Below, piece by piece: positions 1 to 8,446 of a stretch of DNA of 64,000 bases. Both the position numbers and the translations under genes were made by a program. Within the stretch, counting starts at the first letter, position 1; every line of letters starts with the position of its first letter. This DNA is from Lysobacter prati. Lineage in GTDB: Bacteria; Pseudomonadota; Gammaproteobacteria; Xanthomonadales; Xanthomonadaceae. The notes beneath the pieces are model-generated. The model ran no database searches. It was not told where the DNA came from and was given only the letters and a program-made list of their open reading frames with translations. The DNA lies in assembly GCF_009765215.1 (NCBI RefSeq), contig NZ_VLNV01000001.1, positions 62,001 to 126,000 of the forward strand, in the 5' to 3' direction.

Positions 1-388
1 CGGCCGGAACGCAGTCGGCATGCGACATCAGCGGCAGCATGTCGAAATGGACCAGGTCGGTTTCGCGCGCAAGTTGGGTGAGGCGCTGGCGAAGGGCGGC
101 GGAATCGTACTTGGCGACCAGGAATGGCGATTGCGTCAGCGTGCCGCGCAACAGGGCGTTCGCAAGCGCCATGCGCGAATGCTCGCTGGCGATTGGAAAG
201 GTTTCCAGGTGCGCGAGCACATCCCGCAGCGGCCCGGCCTTGTCGAGCGCATCGTCGCTGCGCAGGAAGCTCAGCAGCGTGACCTCGTGGCGCGATGCCA
301 ACGCCTTGAGCACATGCCAGGCCCGCAGCTGGTGTCCTTCTCGCGGCGGGTAGGGCAGGCGACTGGTCAGGGCGAGGATGCGGGCCAT
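1..388 (-). CDS. Glycosyltransferase, N-terminal part (cut by window edge)
   Basis: The reading frame starts at an ATG at 388 and runs off the left edge, giving about 129 residues (MARILALTSRLPYPPREG...). The N-terminus has the typical opening of a GT-B glycosyltransferase: a beta strand, then SRLPYPP, then a helix (HQLRAWHVLKAL) and a strand, and a later 'LVHFDML' segment. It resembles the PEP-CTERM/EpsH-associated sugar transferase group (the TIGR03087 type), an assignment made from memory. Its ATG shares its A with the TGA of the upstream GT2 gene (TGATG), so translation is probably coupled. It would add a sugar to the lipid-linked EPS repeat unit in the cytoplasm. The C-terminal catalytic half is not visible. 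Confidence 0.72.
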   Translation of the reverse strand, partial: MARILALTSRLPYPPREGHQLRAWHVLKALASRHEVTLLSFLRSDDALDKAGPLRDVLAHLETFPIASEHSRMALANALLRGTLTQSPFLVAKYDSAALRQRLTQLARETDLVHFDMLPLMSHADCVPA

Positions 389-1530
389 CAGTGCTTCCGC
401 CACAGGCGCGAAGGCCCGGCCAGCGACGCCGGCAGCGACAGCAGCGCCGCCAGGTTGAGCATGACGAAGCCACTGGCCGCCGGCAGCAGCGGCAGCCGCG
501 CCGCCAGCCTCGGCAAGCCCAGGCCGATCATCGCGCCGGCATAGCCCAGCAGTTGCGCATAGAAGGCCACGCGATAGAACGGTCCGGTCGCCAGTGCCGA
601 GGATGCCAGCGCCAGCAACAGCGCCCACGGCACCAGCAGGCGCAGGAACTTGTGCGAGAACCAGGCGAAGAACACCGGGTTGGCGAACGGGTTCATCAGG
701 GCAGGCAAGCGCGCAATCAACTGCCAGTTGCCGGCCAGCGTGCGCAGCTTGCGGTGGAACTCCTCGTCGGCGCTGGCGCTGGCGTGGTCGTGGGCGATCG
801 AGCCGCGCGCCATCCACACCTGGTGTCCGGACCACAGCACCTGCAGCGGCATCCACATGTCATCGAGCACGGTGCCGGCCGGGATCGGGCGAAACAGGTG
901 GCGGCGCATGGCATGGATCGCCCCGGTGACGCCGTGCAGCCAGCCCAGCCGCGCCTCGTCGGAGCGCAGGCGCTTCTCCATGCGCCAGTACAGGCCGACG
1001 CCTTCGGTGGCACCCCGGTCGGAGCCGGGTGCGATGACGAGTTCGCCGCTGACCGCGCCGATCGCAGGATCGGCGAACGGTGCGACCAGGGCCCGCAACG
1101 CGCGTGGCGCGAAGCGCTGGCGCACGTCGGTGAAGGCGACCAGCTCGGTTTCGACGTGGCGCATCGCGGCATTGATCGCTGCCGCCTTGCCGACATTGCG
1201 CGGCAACGCCAGCACGCGCACGCGCGGATCACCGATCGCCGCCGCGTCGGCGGTGCCGTCGCGGCTGCCGTCGCTGACCACCAGCACCTGCAGGCGTTGC
1301 GGCGGGTATTCCTGGGCAAGGATGTCGTCGATGCGCGCGGCAATCCGCAGCTCCTCGTCGTAAGCGGCGACGACCACGGTCAGGGCAGGGCACAGCCGTG
1401 ACTCGAAAGGCGCCTGCCCGTAGCGATTGGACAGCAGCGCGACGAACAGGGGATAGCCGGCGTAGGCATAGGCGACCAGGCCGATGCACAGCCAGAACAC
1501 GGTTTCTGCGTTGCTCGCCTGGGCAATCAC
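388..1530 (-). CDS. GT2-family membrane glycosyltransferase
   Basis: This is a 380-residue family 2 glycosyltransferase. It has an N-terminal hydrophobic segment (about residues 10-33), then a GT-A domain with VVVAAYDEE (52-60), the SDGSRDGT nucleotide-binding loop (86-93) and the metal-binding TDV (134-136). A DDMW motif at 223-226 and RKLRTLAGNWQ at 260-270 correspond to the catalytic Asp and the QxxRW-like region. The C-terminal 90 residues hold about three membrane segments. It would transfer a sugar to the lipid carrier at the inner membrane during EPS assembly. Its start overlaps the upstream deacetylase stop by four bases (ATGA). The sugar donor cannot be read from the sequence. Confidence 0.85.
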   Translation of the reverse strand: MIAQASNAETVFWLCIGLVAYAYAGYPLFVALLSNRYGQAPFESRLCPALTVVVAAYDEELRIAARIDDILAQEYPPQRLQVLVVSDGSRDGTADAAAIGDPRVRVLALPRNVGKAAAINAAMRHVETELVAFTDVRQRFAPRALRALVAPFADPAIGAVSGELVIAPGSDRGATEGVGLYWRMEKRLRSDEARLGWLHGVTGAIHAMRRHLFRPIPAGTVLDDMWMPLQVLWSGHQVWMARGSIAHDHASASADEEFHRKLRTLAGNWQLIARLPALMNPFANPVFFAWFSHKFLRLLVPWALLLALASSALATGPFYRVAFYAQLLGYAGAMIGLGLPRLAARLPLLPAASGFVMLNLAALLSLPASLAGPSRLWRKH

Positions 1531-2312
1531 AACAGTCGCTCACGAAGGCGCTGGTAGCCGGCGTTGCCGAGTACGCGCTTGGGCAGGGACAGCGCGGCAT
1601 GGCGCGCCTGCAGCAGGCGCGGTGACAGGCCTTGCCAGCGCACGAGTGAGGCGAACTCTTCCATTTGCAGGTTGCGGGTGATGGCCAGCCGCTGCAGGCA
1701 GCGATCGCCGCGGGCGCGGTGGTTCGGCCCTGGCACCGAGCCGAGCAGGTGGCGGTAACCCAGCGACTGGGCAGCGTGAAGTTCGCGCTCGCCGCCACGT
1801 CCGCCGGGCAATGCGATCGCATCGACCGGGCGCCGGCTGAGGGCCTGCAGGCGGATGCGGCTGTCGTCGAGTTCGGACATCAGGGCGGTCGTATCGAGGT
1901 CCTCGAGGAAGGCATGACTGCAGCCGTGCGAGCCGATGCCCATTCCGGCCGCGGCCAGCTGGCGCACCTCGTTCGCCGACAACATGCCGCTCGCGCCGAT
2001 GAAGCCGGTGGTGATGTAGAACTCGGCCTTCATGCCGCGCTCGAGCAGCAGCGGCAGGGCAATCTCGATATTGGATACGTCGCCGTCGTCGAAGCTGATC
2101 ACCAGGGCGCGATTGCCGCGCTGCTGCATCGCTTCGTCGAGCAGCATGCAGCGGTAACCCTGTGCCTGGATCCAGTCGAGCTGTCGTGCGAACCGGTCCG
2201 GCGCCACGCTGTATACCGGATCAAAGCGCCCACGCGAATCGGCGCCGGCGTGGAGTCCGTGGTACATCAGGATTGGCAGCCTCACCGGGCCATTGGCAAC
2301 GTCTGCGGTCAC
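1527..2312 (-). CDS. Polysaccharide deacetylase (NodB domain), short form
   Basis: This 261-residue protein has the NodB fold of carbohydrate esterase family 4. Motif 1 is SFDDG (73-77) with the catalytic base and metal Asp, and motif 2 is SHGCSH (128-133) supplying the metal His pair. LPGG near residue 168 fits motif 3. CE4 enzymes remove N- or O-acetyl groups from polysaccharide. There is no signal peptide or membrane segment, so it would act on the growing repeat unit in the cytoplasm or be exported by an unseen route. It starts 4 bases after the stop of the other deacetylase and overlaps the GT2 gene by 4 bases. It lacks the C-terminal extension of its neighbour, so the two are different subfamilies rather than a recent duplication. 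Confidence 0.85.
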   Translation of the reverse strand: MTADVANGPVRLPILMYHGLHAGADSRGRFDPVYSVAPDRFARQLDWIQAQGYRCMLLDEAMQQRGNRALVISFDDGDVSNIEIALPLLLERGMKAEFYITTGFIGASGMLSANEVRQLAAAGMGIGSHGCSHAFLEDLDTTALMSELDDSRIRLQALSRRPVDAIALPGGRGGERELHAAQSLGYRHLLGSVPGPNHRARGDRCLQRLAITRNLQMEEFASLVRWQGLSPRLLQARHAALSLPKRVLGNAGYQRLRERLL

Positions 2313-2316
2313 GGTG

Positions 2317-3387
2317 TCACCCTGCCTGCACGGTGCTGTCGCGGAACGGTTCGGGCGCGGCCCGGCAGCCGCGCAGCCAGCCCAGCAGGCCGCTGGTTTC
2401 GCTGAAGAACAGCGCCCTGGACAGGCGGCCGGATGGCGCGCGGAAGCGATCTTCGTGAACGTTGAACCGCATCAGCCGGTACGGGTCGGCGCCGGGGCGG
2501 TTGATGCCTTCGATGGAGGTGGTGGCGGTTTCGAAGCCGGCTTCGCGCACCAGCCGCGCATCGCGCTCGCTGAAGTCGTCGCTGCCGCCGTTGGGGTAGG
2601 CGAAATGGCGCGGCGGCATGCCCAGCTCGGAGGTGATGCTGGCGTGCGCCAGGCCGATCTCCTCACGCGCGGCGGTTTCATCCAGCCGGCTCAGGATCGC
2701 GTGGCTGCAGGTGTGCCCGCCGATTTCGACGCCGTTGACGTAGAGCTTGCGGACATCGTCCCAGTCCAGCATCTCGCGGCTTTCGTGCGGTATCGGGCGC
2801 GGCCGGGTCTGCTCGCACAGATGATCGACCCACACCTCCAGCTCGGCCGGTCCGAGTTCCTTCAGCCGCGGCGGCAGCAGCGCATAGAGGCGGTAGCGAT
2901 CGTCGCCCTCGGCGAGGTCGAAATGGCCCAGCCCCAACCCGCCAAGGTCGACCTGGTCGCGGCTGCGCGACTCGATGGCATGGACCAGTCGATACGCCCA
3001 GATCGGCTCGCCGCCGATGTGGCCGGTGGCGACGTAGACCACGGCCGGCACGTGGCCGAGGCTGGCGTCGATCAGGCCGAGGTTGTCGTGGTAACCGTCA
3101 TCGAAGGTGATCGCGTAGCGCACGCGCTGCGGCGCCGCCGGGGAAAGGTCGCGCAGGCCTTCGCCGAGGCCGACCAGTGCCTGCTGGCCGCGCAGCCAGC
3201 GGATGATCTGCCGCAGGTTGCCGCGCGACATGCTCAACGGGTACGGATCGGGCTCGTCGCGCAGCCGATGCAGCATCAGGATCACCAGGCCGGCCCCGCT
3301 GATCTGGCGATAGAGCCAGTCCAGCCCGCTGTAGTGGCTGCACAGGGCCAGCAGGTAACGAAGCCACGAGCGCATGGTGGCAGTCAT
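2317..3387 (-). CDS. Polysaccharide deacetylase family protein, long form
   Basis: This 356-residue NodB-fold protein has motif 1 TFDDG (94-98), a motif 2 HTCSH near residue 228 and an AYPNGG stretch. An insertion of about 90 residues separates motifs 1 and 2 (the WAYRLVHAIE and LGHFDLAEGDDRYRLY region). That layout is usual for deacetylases found in EPS loci with embedded O-antigen ligases. The N-terminal helix (LLALCSHYSGLDWLYRQ) is amphipathic rather than a clear signal peptide. It likely deacetylates the EPS or its precursor. Its ATG overlaps the ligase stop (ATGA), so the two are translationally coupled. The CE4 family call is solid; the substrate is unknown. Confidence 0.82.
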   Translation of the reverse strand: MTATMRSWLRYLLALCSHYSGLDWLYRQISGAGLVILMLHRLRDEPDPYPLSMSRGNLRQIIRWLRGQQALVGLGEGLRDLSPAAPQRVRYAITFDDGYHDNLGLIDASLGHVPAVVYVATGHIGGEPIWAYRLVHAIESRSRDQVDLGGLGLGHFDLAEGDDRYRLYALLPPRLKELGPAELEVWVDHLCEQTRPRPIPHESREMLDWDDVRKLYVNGVEIGGHTCSHAILSRLDETAAREEIGLAHASITSELGMPPRHFAYPNGGSDDFSERDARLVREAGFETATTSIEGINRPGADPYRLMRFNVHEDRFRAPSGRLSRALFFSETSGLLGWLRGCRAAPEPFRDSTVQAG

Positions 3388-4808
3388 CGAACGGCATCCT
3401 CGGGTGGCAGGTGGCGCGCCTTTACCACCAGCGCCACGTAGGTCCAGAAGTAGGCGACCACCGGGTAATAGGTGAACCGGTCACCGAACAGGTTGCTGAT
3501 GATCATCGAGATCCATGCGCCGAGCAGCCCGAGGGCCAGGGCGTATTGCCACGTGCCCGAGCGCGAACGAGTGAGTCCGCGCCAGGCCGTGTAGAGCAAC
3601 GACAGCAGCACACCCAGCAGCATCACCGCCCCGATTACGCCGCCCTCGCTGAGGGTGCGGATGTAGAGGTTGTGCGTGTCCTTGCCGTACGGGTTGATCT
3701 CGCGGTGGTGGAAGGTATGGAAACCGGTGCCCATCACGGGGTGGCGCAGGAAGTTCGCCCATGCCACCTTCCAGTACTCGATGCGCATTTCGGTGCTTTC
3801 GTCGCGTTGACCTTCCTCGACCGTGGTGCTGTCGAAGCGCTCCACGACCGACGACGGCAGCATGCTCGGCAACAACGCGGCCGCCAGCACCAGCGGCAGG
3901 ATCAGCTTCCAGCGGCCGCGCCAGACCAGGATCACCGCGACCATGCCGACGATCAGGCTGATGTAGGCGGTGCGCGAATAGGCAAACAGCACGCCCACGA
4001 CCATGCAGGCGATGCCGCCGGCCAGCAGCAGCCGCCACCGGCGGGACAGACGGCAGGCCAGCAGCAGCGCGAACAGCACCACCGCCATCGTCACGCAGAA
4101 GGCGGCGAACTCGTTGGCGCCGAGCAGCGCGAACGTGCCGCTGATGCGCAGGTCGTCGGTGTAGTGGTCGTGGCTCACGCTCTGGTGCTGCACCCAGACC
4201 ACCTTGGCGATGTACGGCAGCGGGGCCAGTGTCGCCAGGATGATCATGCGTACCCCCTGCCAGTCGCGCACGCTCATCTGCACCAGATAGAGCATGAACA
4301 CGGCGATCAGGTGGTCCTTGAGCTGGTTGAGATGGGTTTCCGTTTCAGTCACGTACTGGTATCCGATCGACAGCGACACCACCGCGTAGAGCGCGTACGC
4401 CATGGCCCAGAAGTTGATCGGTTCGCCGCGCGCCAGGCGGCCGCGGATGATGAAGGCGGTTGCCAGCGACACCAGGAACATCACGTTGAGGAAATTCACG
4501 CCGCCGCCGATGTTGGGCAGGTAGCCGGTGGTGATGTTCTGCAGCGGCAGCAGGAACAGGAACAGGTACAGCGGATAGTTCCGCGGAGCCCGGGCCGGCA
4601 CGGCAAGATGTGCGGCCGCAGCGGCGGGGCGTGCTGATGCCCCGGCGGCCATGGACCCGGCGGGCAGGGACGCGGCGTCTGCGGCCGGCATCGTGCGACG
4701 CAGCGCGCGCGCGGCCAGCGGAAAGCGCGGCTGCGCGGCGCCGTCGCCAGGCGCAGCGCCGCCCATGCCGGCGCGCCGGTTGATGGCGTCAGGACGCACG
4801 GCGGTCAT
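3384..4808 (-). CDS. O-antigen ligase/polymerase family protein (Wzy_C)
   Basis: This 474-residue polytopic inner-membrane protein has about 11-12 hydrophobic segments starting near residue 75. Between the last periplasmic helices lies the hallmark loop GTGFHTFHHREINPYGKDTHNLY, in which the conserved H-N pair sits before the GGVIGAVMLL helix, as in WaaL/Wzy-type enzymes. In an EPS locus this protein would polymerise repeat units in the periplasm or transfer the finished chain. The first ~70 residues are Ala/Pro/Arg-rich and atypical. The start at 4808 overlaps the upstream glycosyltransferase by 20 bases, and an internal ATG at 4766 is an alternative. The choice between polymerase and ligase is inference. 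Confidence 0.8.
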   Translation of the reverse strand: MTAVRPDAINRRAGMGGAAPGDGAAQPRFPLAARALRRTMPAADAASLPAGSMAAGASARPAAAAAHLAVPARAPRNYPLYLFLFLLPLQNITTGYLPNIGGGVNFLNVMFLVSLATAFIIRGRLARGEPINFWAMAYALYAVVSLSIGYQYVTETETHLNQLKDHLIAVFMLYLVQMSVRDWQGVRMIILATLAPLPYIAKVVWVQHQSVSHDHYTDDLRISGTFALLGANEFAAFCVTMAVVLFALLLACRLSRRWRLLLAGGIACMVVGVLFAYSRTAYISLIVGMVAVILVWRGRWKLILPLVLAAALLPSMLPSSVVERFDSTTVEEGQRDESTEMRIEYWKVAWANFLRHPVMGTGFHTFHHREINPYGKDTHNLYIRTLSEGGVIGAVMLLGVLLSLLYTAWRGLTRSRSGTWQYALALGLLGAWISMIISNLFGDRFTYYPVVAYFWTYVALVVKARHLPPEDAVR

Positions 4809-5934
4809 GCGTGGTCTCCAGCAGCCGGTGGTACAGATCCAGGTAGCGGGCCGCCATCGCCTGCGCCGAGTGGTGCTGGTCGACGTACCGGCGTGCCGCT
4901 TGGTCGCGGCGGCCGCGCAGGGACAGGGCTTCGTTCAGCGCAGCCTGCAATGCCGCGGCATCGCCGGCCGGCACCAGCCTGCCGTGCTCCGATTGCGCCA
5001 GCAGGCGCGGGATATCGCCCACCGCGCTGGCCAGGACCGGAACCTCGCAGGCCATGGCTTCGAGTACGACCAGCGGCATGCCCTCGCTCAGCGAGGGCAG
5101 GACCAGGCAGTCGCTCATGGCGTAGATGGCGGCCATGTCGTCGCGCTTGCCGAGGAAGTGCAGTTGCCCGCCGCGGTCCAGGCCGAGCTGACCGGCCTGG
5201 TTCTGCAGGGATTCGCGTTCGGGTCCGTCACCGACCAGCACCAGTACGGCGTCGGACGAGCGTGCCGCGACCGGCGCGAATGCCTGCAACAGCATGGCCA
5301 GGTTCTTCTCGCTCGACAGTCTCGCCACCCCGGTGAAGACATGGGCATTGGTCGCGATGCCGAGCCGGCCGCGCAGCAGGGCCGCCCCGGCTCCGTCGGC
5401 GTGCGCTGCCTCGATGCCGTTGTCGATCTGCTGGATGCGCGAACGCGGAACGCCCGCCCGCATCAGCCGCTCGACCTGGTCGGCGGCGACCACCACCAGC
5501 GCATCGAAGCGACCCAGCAGGGCCAGTTCCAACCGCGTATACAGGCGCAGCGACGAAGATCCTTCGACCCAGCCGTGCAGCGTGGCCACCAGGCGTGCCG
5601 GTTGCCGGCGGGTGGCCAGCCAGGCGTAGAACGCGCTCTTGTAGTCGTGGCTGTGGACGACGGCCGCCCCGGTCATGGCGATCTGTGCGGACAGGGCATT
5701 GACGGTTGCGGTGTCGATGCGGCCGCGGCACGGCAGCAACACCGACTCCTGCCCGCGCGCGCGCGCCAGCTCATGCAGGGGCTGTTCGCGCATGCGGTAG
5801 TTGTTGATGTTGAGCAGGCGACTGCGCACGCCGTGACTGGCCAGGCCGTTGTTCAGGGCCAGCACCATGCGGTCGGCGCCATAGAGGCCGGCACTGGAAC
5901 GCAGCAGCAGCGTCGACAGCGCGGCAGAGCTCAT
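4789..5934 (-). CDS. Glycosyltransferase family 4 (GT-B), EPS locus
   Basis: This 381-residue GT-B enzyme has an N-terminal acceptor domain (LLLRSSAGLYGADRMV, a glycine-rich loop, and VVHSHDYKSA near 95). Its C-terminal nucleotide-sugar domain has GVARLSSEKN, VLVGDGPE and the E-x7-E signature SEGMPLVVLEAM. Family members are retaining transferases acting on lipid-linked sugars at the cytoplasmic face. It overlaps the preceding GT4 gene by 4 bases (ATGA) and the following ligase by 20. GT4 proteins of this kind are standard parts of XrtA-type EPS clusters. Donor and linkage are unknown. Confidence 0.87.
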   Translation of the reverse strand: MSSAALSTLLLRSSAGLYGADRMVLALNNGLASHGVRSRLLNINNYRMREQPLHELARARGQESVLLPCRGRIDTATVNALSAQIAMTGAAVVHSHDYKSAFYAWLATRRQPARLVATLHGWVEGSSSLRLYTRLELALLGRFDALVVVAADQVERLMRAGVPRSRIQQIDNGIEAAHADGAGAALLRGRLGIATNAHVFTGVARLSSEKNLAMLLQAFAPVAARSSDAVLVLVGDGPERESLQNQAGQLGLDRGGQLHFLGKRDDMAAIYAMSDCLVLPSLSEGMPLVVLEAMACEVPVLASAVGDIPRLLAQSEHGRLVPAGDAAALQAALNEALSLRGRRDQAARRYVDQHHSAQAMAARYLDLYHRLLETTHDRRAS

Positions 5935-7169
5935 GTCGGCCTCTGCGTGCGCTGGTTCAACAGCCGGCGGTACATCTGGTCGAAGGCGTGGACCATGGCG
6001 TCGAGCGAGAACTCGCGTTCGATCCGGCTGCGGGCGGCAAGGCCCATGCGCTGGACGATCTGCGGTGAACGCGCCAGCGTCTGCATCGCCGCGGCCAGGG
6101 TGATCGGATCCCGCGCCGGCACCAGCAGGCCGGTGATCTCGTGCTGGACCAGGTGCAGGTTGCCGCCGACCGCCGTGGCGATGACCGGCAGGCCGCAGGC
6201 CATCCCCTCGAGGATGGCGTTCGACATGCCTTCACTGGACGAGGCCAGCACCAGCGCATCGAGCGCCGGCAGGATCGCTTCGACGTCGTCGCGGAAACTC
6301 AGCAGCACCACGGCATCGGCGACACCCAGCGTCGACATGCGCTCCTGGATCTGCGCGAGCAGGGGGCCGTCGCCGACCAGCACCAGTCGCACCTGCGGTG
6401 TCGTGCGGTGCACCCGTGCGAAGGCATCGATCAGATCGACATGGCACTTGACCGCGGTAAGGCGGGCGACGCAACCGAACACGACGGATTGCTGTTCCAG
6501 GCCCAGTGCCCGGCGCGCATCCTGGCGCGCCTGCGGCGTTGCCGGCGAGAACCGCCGTGCGTCCACCCCGTTGGGGATCCAGGTCATCTGCAGTGCGTCG
6601 AGCCTCTCGCCCTGCGCGAGTCCGGACAGGATCTGCCGTGCCGGCGCCACGACGCTGTCGAACCTGGCATTGAGGTAACGAAACAGTTGTTGCAGCCGGG
6701 CGCTCTTCTTGAAACCCATGTCGCGGCGATTGGAAACATGCACGGCACCGCCTCGGCGTGGCAGCAGCGCGTTGAGCAGGTCGGCCTTCTCGTGTTGCGA
6801 CTGGACGATGTCGAACCGCTCCGCGCGAAGCAGCTTGCGCAGCTCCAGCCAGGCGCGCAGCCCGCTGCGGTCGTAGACCGCGCGCACCGGCAGCGATTGC
6901 AGGCGCACGCCGGCAAGGCGGGCCGAAACCTGCCCGGGGTTCGGCATGCAAGCGTCGTGGAGCTGGATCACGGTGACGCGGTAGTGCTCGCGGGGCAGCC
7001 GCGTGGCGAGGTTCTGCAGGAAGCGCTCGCTGCCGCCTGGCGCCAACACCGGAGTGTCGGTCAGCAGCAGCAGACGGATGCGCCGATCCTGGCGTCCGGC
7101 TGCCGCTGTTTCAGCGGGTATAGCGAACGCTGAAGATGGCGGCATTCTCGTCATAGCTGGCTTCTGCAA
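5931..7169 (-). CDS. Glycosyltransferase family 4 (GT-B), EPS locus
   Basis: This 412-residue GT-B protein begins its first beta strand at about residue 30 (IRLLLLTDTPVLAPGGSERF), preceded by a weakly conserved leader. The donor domain has GCVARLTAVK, VLVGDGPL and the E-x7-E motif SEGMSNAILEGM. It would add a sugar to the lipid-linked intermediate. The ATG at 7169 overlaps the upstream beta-barrel gene by 59 bases. In-frame ATGs at 7154 and 7145 reduce this, so the start is uncertain. It is a distant paralogue of the next gene, with similar domains but little identity outside the motifs. Confidence 0.86.
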   Translation of the reverse strand: MQKPAMTRMPPSSAFAIPAETAAAGRQDRRIRLLLLTDTPVLAPGGSERFLQNLATRLPREHYRVTVIQLHDACMPNPGQVSARLAGVRLQSLPVRAVYDRSGLRAWLELRKLLRAERFDIVQSQHEKADLLNALLPRRGGAVHVSNRRDMGFKKSARLQQLFRYLNARFDSVVAPARQILSGLAQGERLDALQMTWIPNGVDARRFSPATPQARQDARRALGLEQQSVVFGCVARLTAVKCHVDLIDAFARVHRTTPQVRLVLVGDGPLLAQIQERMSTLGVADAVVLLSFRDDVEAILPALDALVLASSSEGMSNAILEGMACGLPVIATAVGGNLHLVQHEITGLLVPARDPITLAAAMQTLARSPQIVQRMGLAARSRIEREFSLDAMVHAFDQMYRRLLNQRTQRPT

Positions 7170-8433
7170 GGTTGCTGTCGCGTTCCTGGTGGCGCAGATC
7201 GAAGGAGATGCTCCAGTTGCCGGTCAGCAACTTGGTCAAGCCCAGGTACATCGCGAAGTCGTCGTCGTCGCGCTCGAATGCATCGAAGCTTCGGTAGCCA
7301 CGCTGCAGTTGCACGCTGGTGTACAGGGTCGGCTGGAAGCGGTAGGTCATGCCCAGGCCGATTCCGTAGCTTCCCTCGCTCTCCACGGTCGGGTCGACGT
7401 AGTCGTTGTTCTCGTAGTACGGCAGCACGTCGAAGTCGAAGCGTTCGCCGGTGAAGTGGTAGCCAAGTTGAAACCGGCGTTGCTGGTAGACGTCTGGCGT
7501 GACCGTCAGGTCACTGGCCTGCTCGCCGATCGGTGGCCCGCCAATGGTGTCGGCGCGCGATACCAGGTCCAGCGCGGCGTCCGAGAACTGGTAGTAGAGC
7601 CCGGCGTTGACCGTGCTGCGCGCGGTTCCGCGCCAGGTGCCGACCAGGCGGAACAGCGGCGAGCTGTCCTCGGCGCCGTCGAAGCTGGTCAGTTCCACCC
7701 ACGAATAGCCAACGACCAGTTCGACATCGAAGTTGGCCAGGGTGCGGTTGTAGCTGCCGTAGATGTCCTCGCGCCGGTAATTGGCGTTGAGGCTGGTGTC
7801 GTCGTAGTCGACCTGGCTGCCTTCCACGGTCAGGCGCAGGCGCGTGGTCGGGCCTGGACGCTGCACCAGGCTGGCCGACGCGCTGTAGCGATCGCCGTCA
7901 AAATCGTCGGTCTTCTCGGCGTAGTAATTGTTGTAGCGCACCTTCAGCTCGCCACCCGTGACCGAGCCGGGGCGGATGTTGAGGTCCGCGCCGGTGACGA
8001 AGACGTTGACCTGCTGCTGGTTGTCGGGCGCGTTCGACTGGAGTACGTCGATCGGTTCGTAGCTGGCATAGTTCTCGACGAGCAGCTTCAGGCGGTCCTG
8101 CCAGGTCGTCCAGCCGAACTGGCCGGCAAGCCCGGTGCGGACATCGTCGTCGTAGAGGTCGCCGGTGTAGTACAGGTACTCGATGGCACCGCGTGCGGTC
8201 AGGGTCGTGTTCCTGCCAACCTGGTTGACGTCGAAATCAAGCGTGCCGCCCAGCGTTGTCTCCGAGTTCGGATCGCTTTCTGTCAGGGCGATGTTGTCGC
8301 TGTACTCGGCGAATCCGCCCAGGCTGTAATTGATCGTCGCCGCCTGCGTGCAAGGCACGGCGGCGAGCAGCGCTACGAACAGGGCCGACCGGCGCAGGCG
8401 GCGCGCGGTCCCGGGAAGTCCTTTGCTGGCCAT
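7111..8433 (-). CDS. Outer-membrane beta-barrel protein of the EPS locus
   Basis: The start at 8433 is chosen over upstream starts because AGGAG lies 5 bases before it. This gives 440 residues beginning MASKGLPGTARRLRRSALF, a clear Sec signal peptide ending near TQAA. The rest is made of alternating polar/aromatic strands (for example YLYYTGDLYDDD, YRSFDAFERDDDDFAMYLGL) and ends in an aromatic-basic strand (IFSVRYTR), typical of a barrel of about 16-18 strands. Barrels of this kind sit beside chain-length and export genes in PEP-CTERM/XrtA EPS loci (I recall the TIGR03016 type). It may be the outer-membrane partner of polysaccharide export or a surface anchor. The function is inferred from context only. 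Confidence 0.75.
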   Translation of the reverse strand: MASKGLPGTARRLRRSALFVALLAAVPCTQAATINYSLGGFAEYSDNIALTESDPNSETTLGGTLDFDVNQVGRNTTLTARGAIEYLYYTGDLYDDDVRTGLAGQFGWTTWQDRLKLLVENYASYEPIDVLQSNAPDNQQQVNVFVTGADLNIRPGSVTGGELKVRYNNYYAEKTDDFDGDRYSASASLVQRPGPTTRLRLTVEGSQVDYDDTSLNANYRREDIYGSYNRTLANFDVELVVGYSWVELTSFDGAEDSSPLFRLVGTWRGTARSTVNAGLYYQFSDAALDLVSRADTIGGPPIGEQASDLTVTPDVYQQRRFQLGYHFTGERFDFDVLPYYENNDYVDPTVESEGSYGIGLGMTYRFQPTLYTSVQLQRGYRSFDAFERDDDDFAMYLGLTKLLTGNWSISFDLRHQERDSNLAEASYDENAAIFSVRYTR

Positions 8434-8438
8434 TCGCG

Positions 8439-8446
8439 CTCCTTCA
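8439..8446 (-). promoter_or_regulatory. Ribosome binding site fused to upstream stop codon
   Basis: On the minus strand the kinase-like gene ends TGA and is followed at once by AGGAG (8443-8439), five bases before the ATG at 8433. The Shine-Dalgarno sequence decides the start of the beta-barrel gene and suggests re-initiation by ribosomes finishing the upstream gene. Confidence 0.7.

Noticed and set aside
4651-6678. A 675-codon open frame on the plus strand through the EPS locus
   Set aside because: It is antisense to two GT4 genes with intact motifs; no recognisable domain is present.
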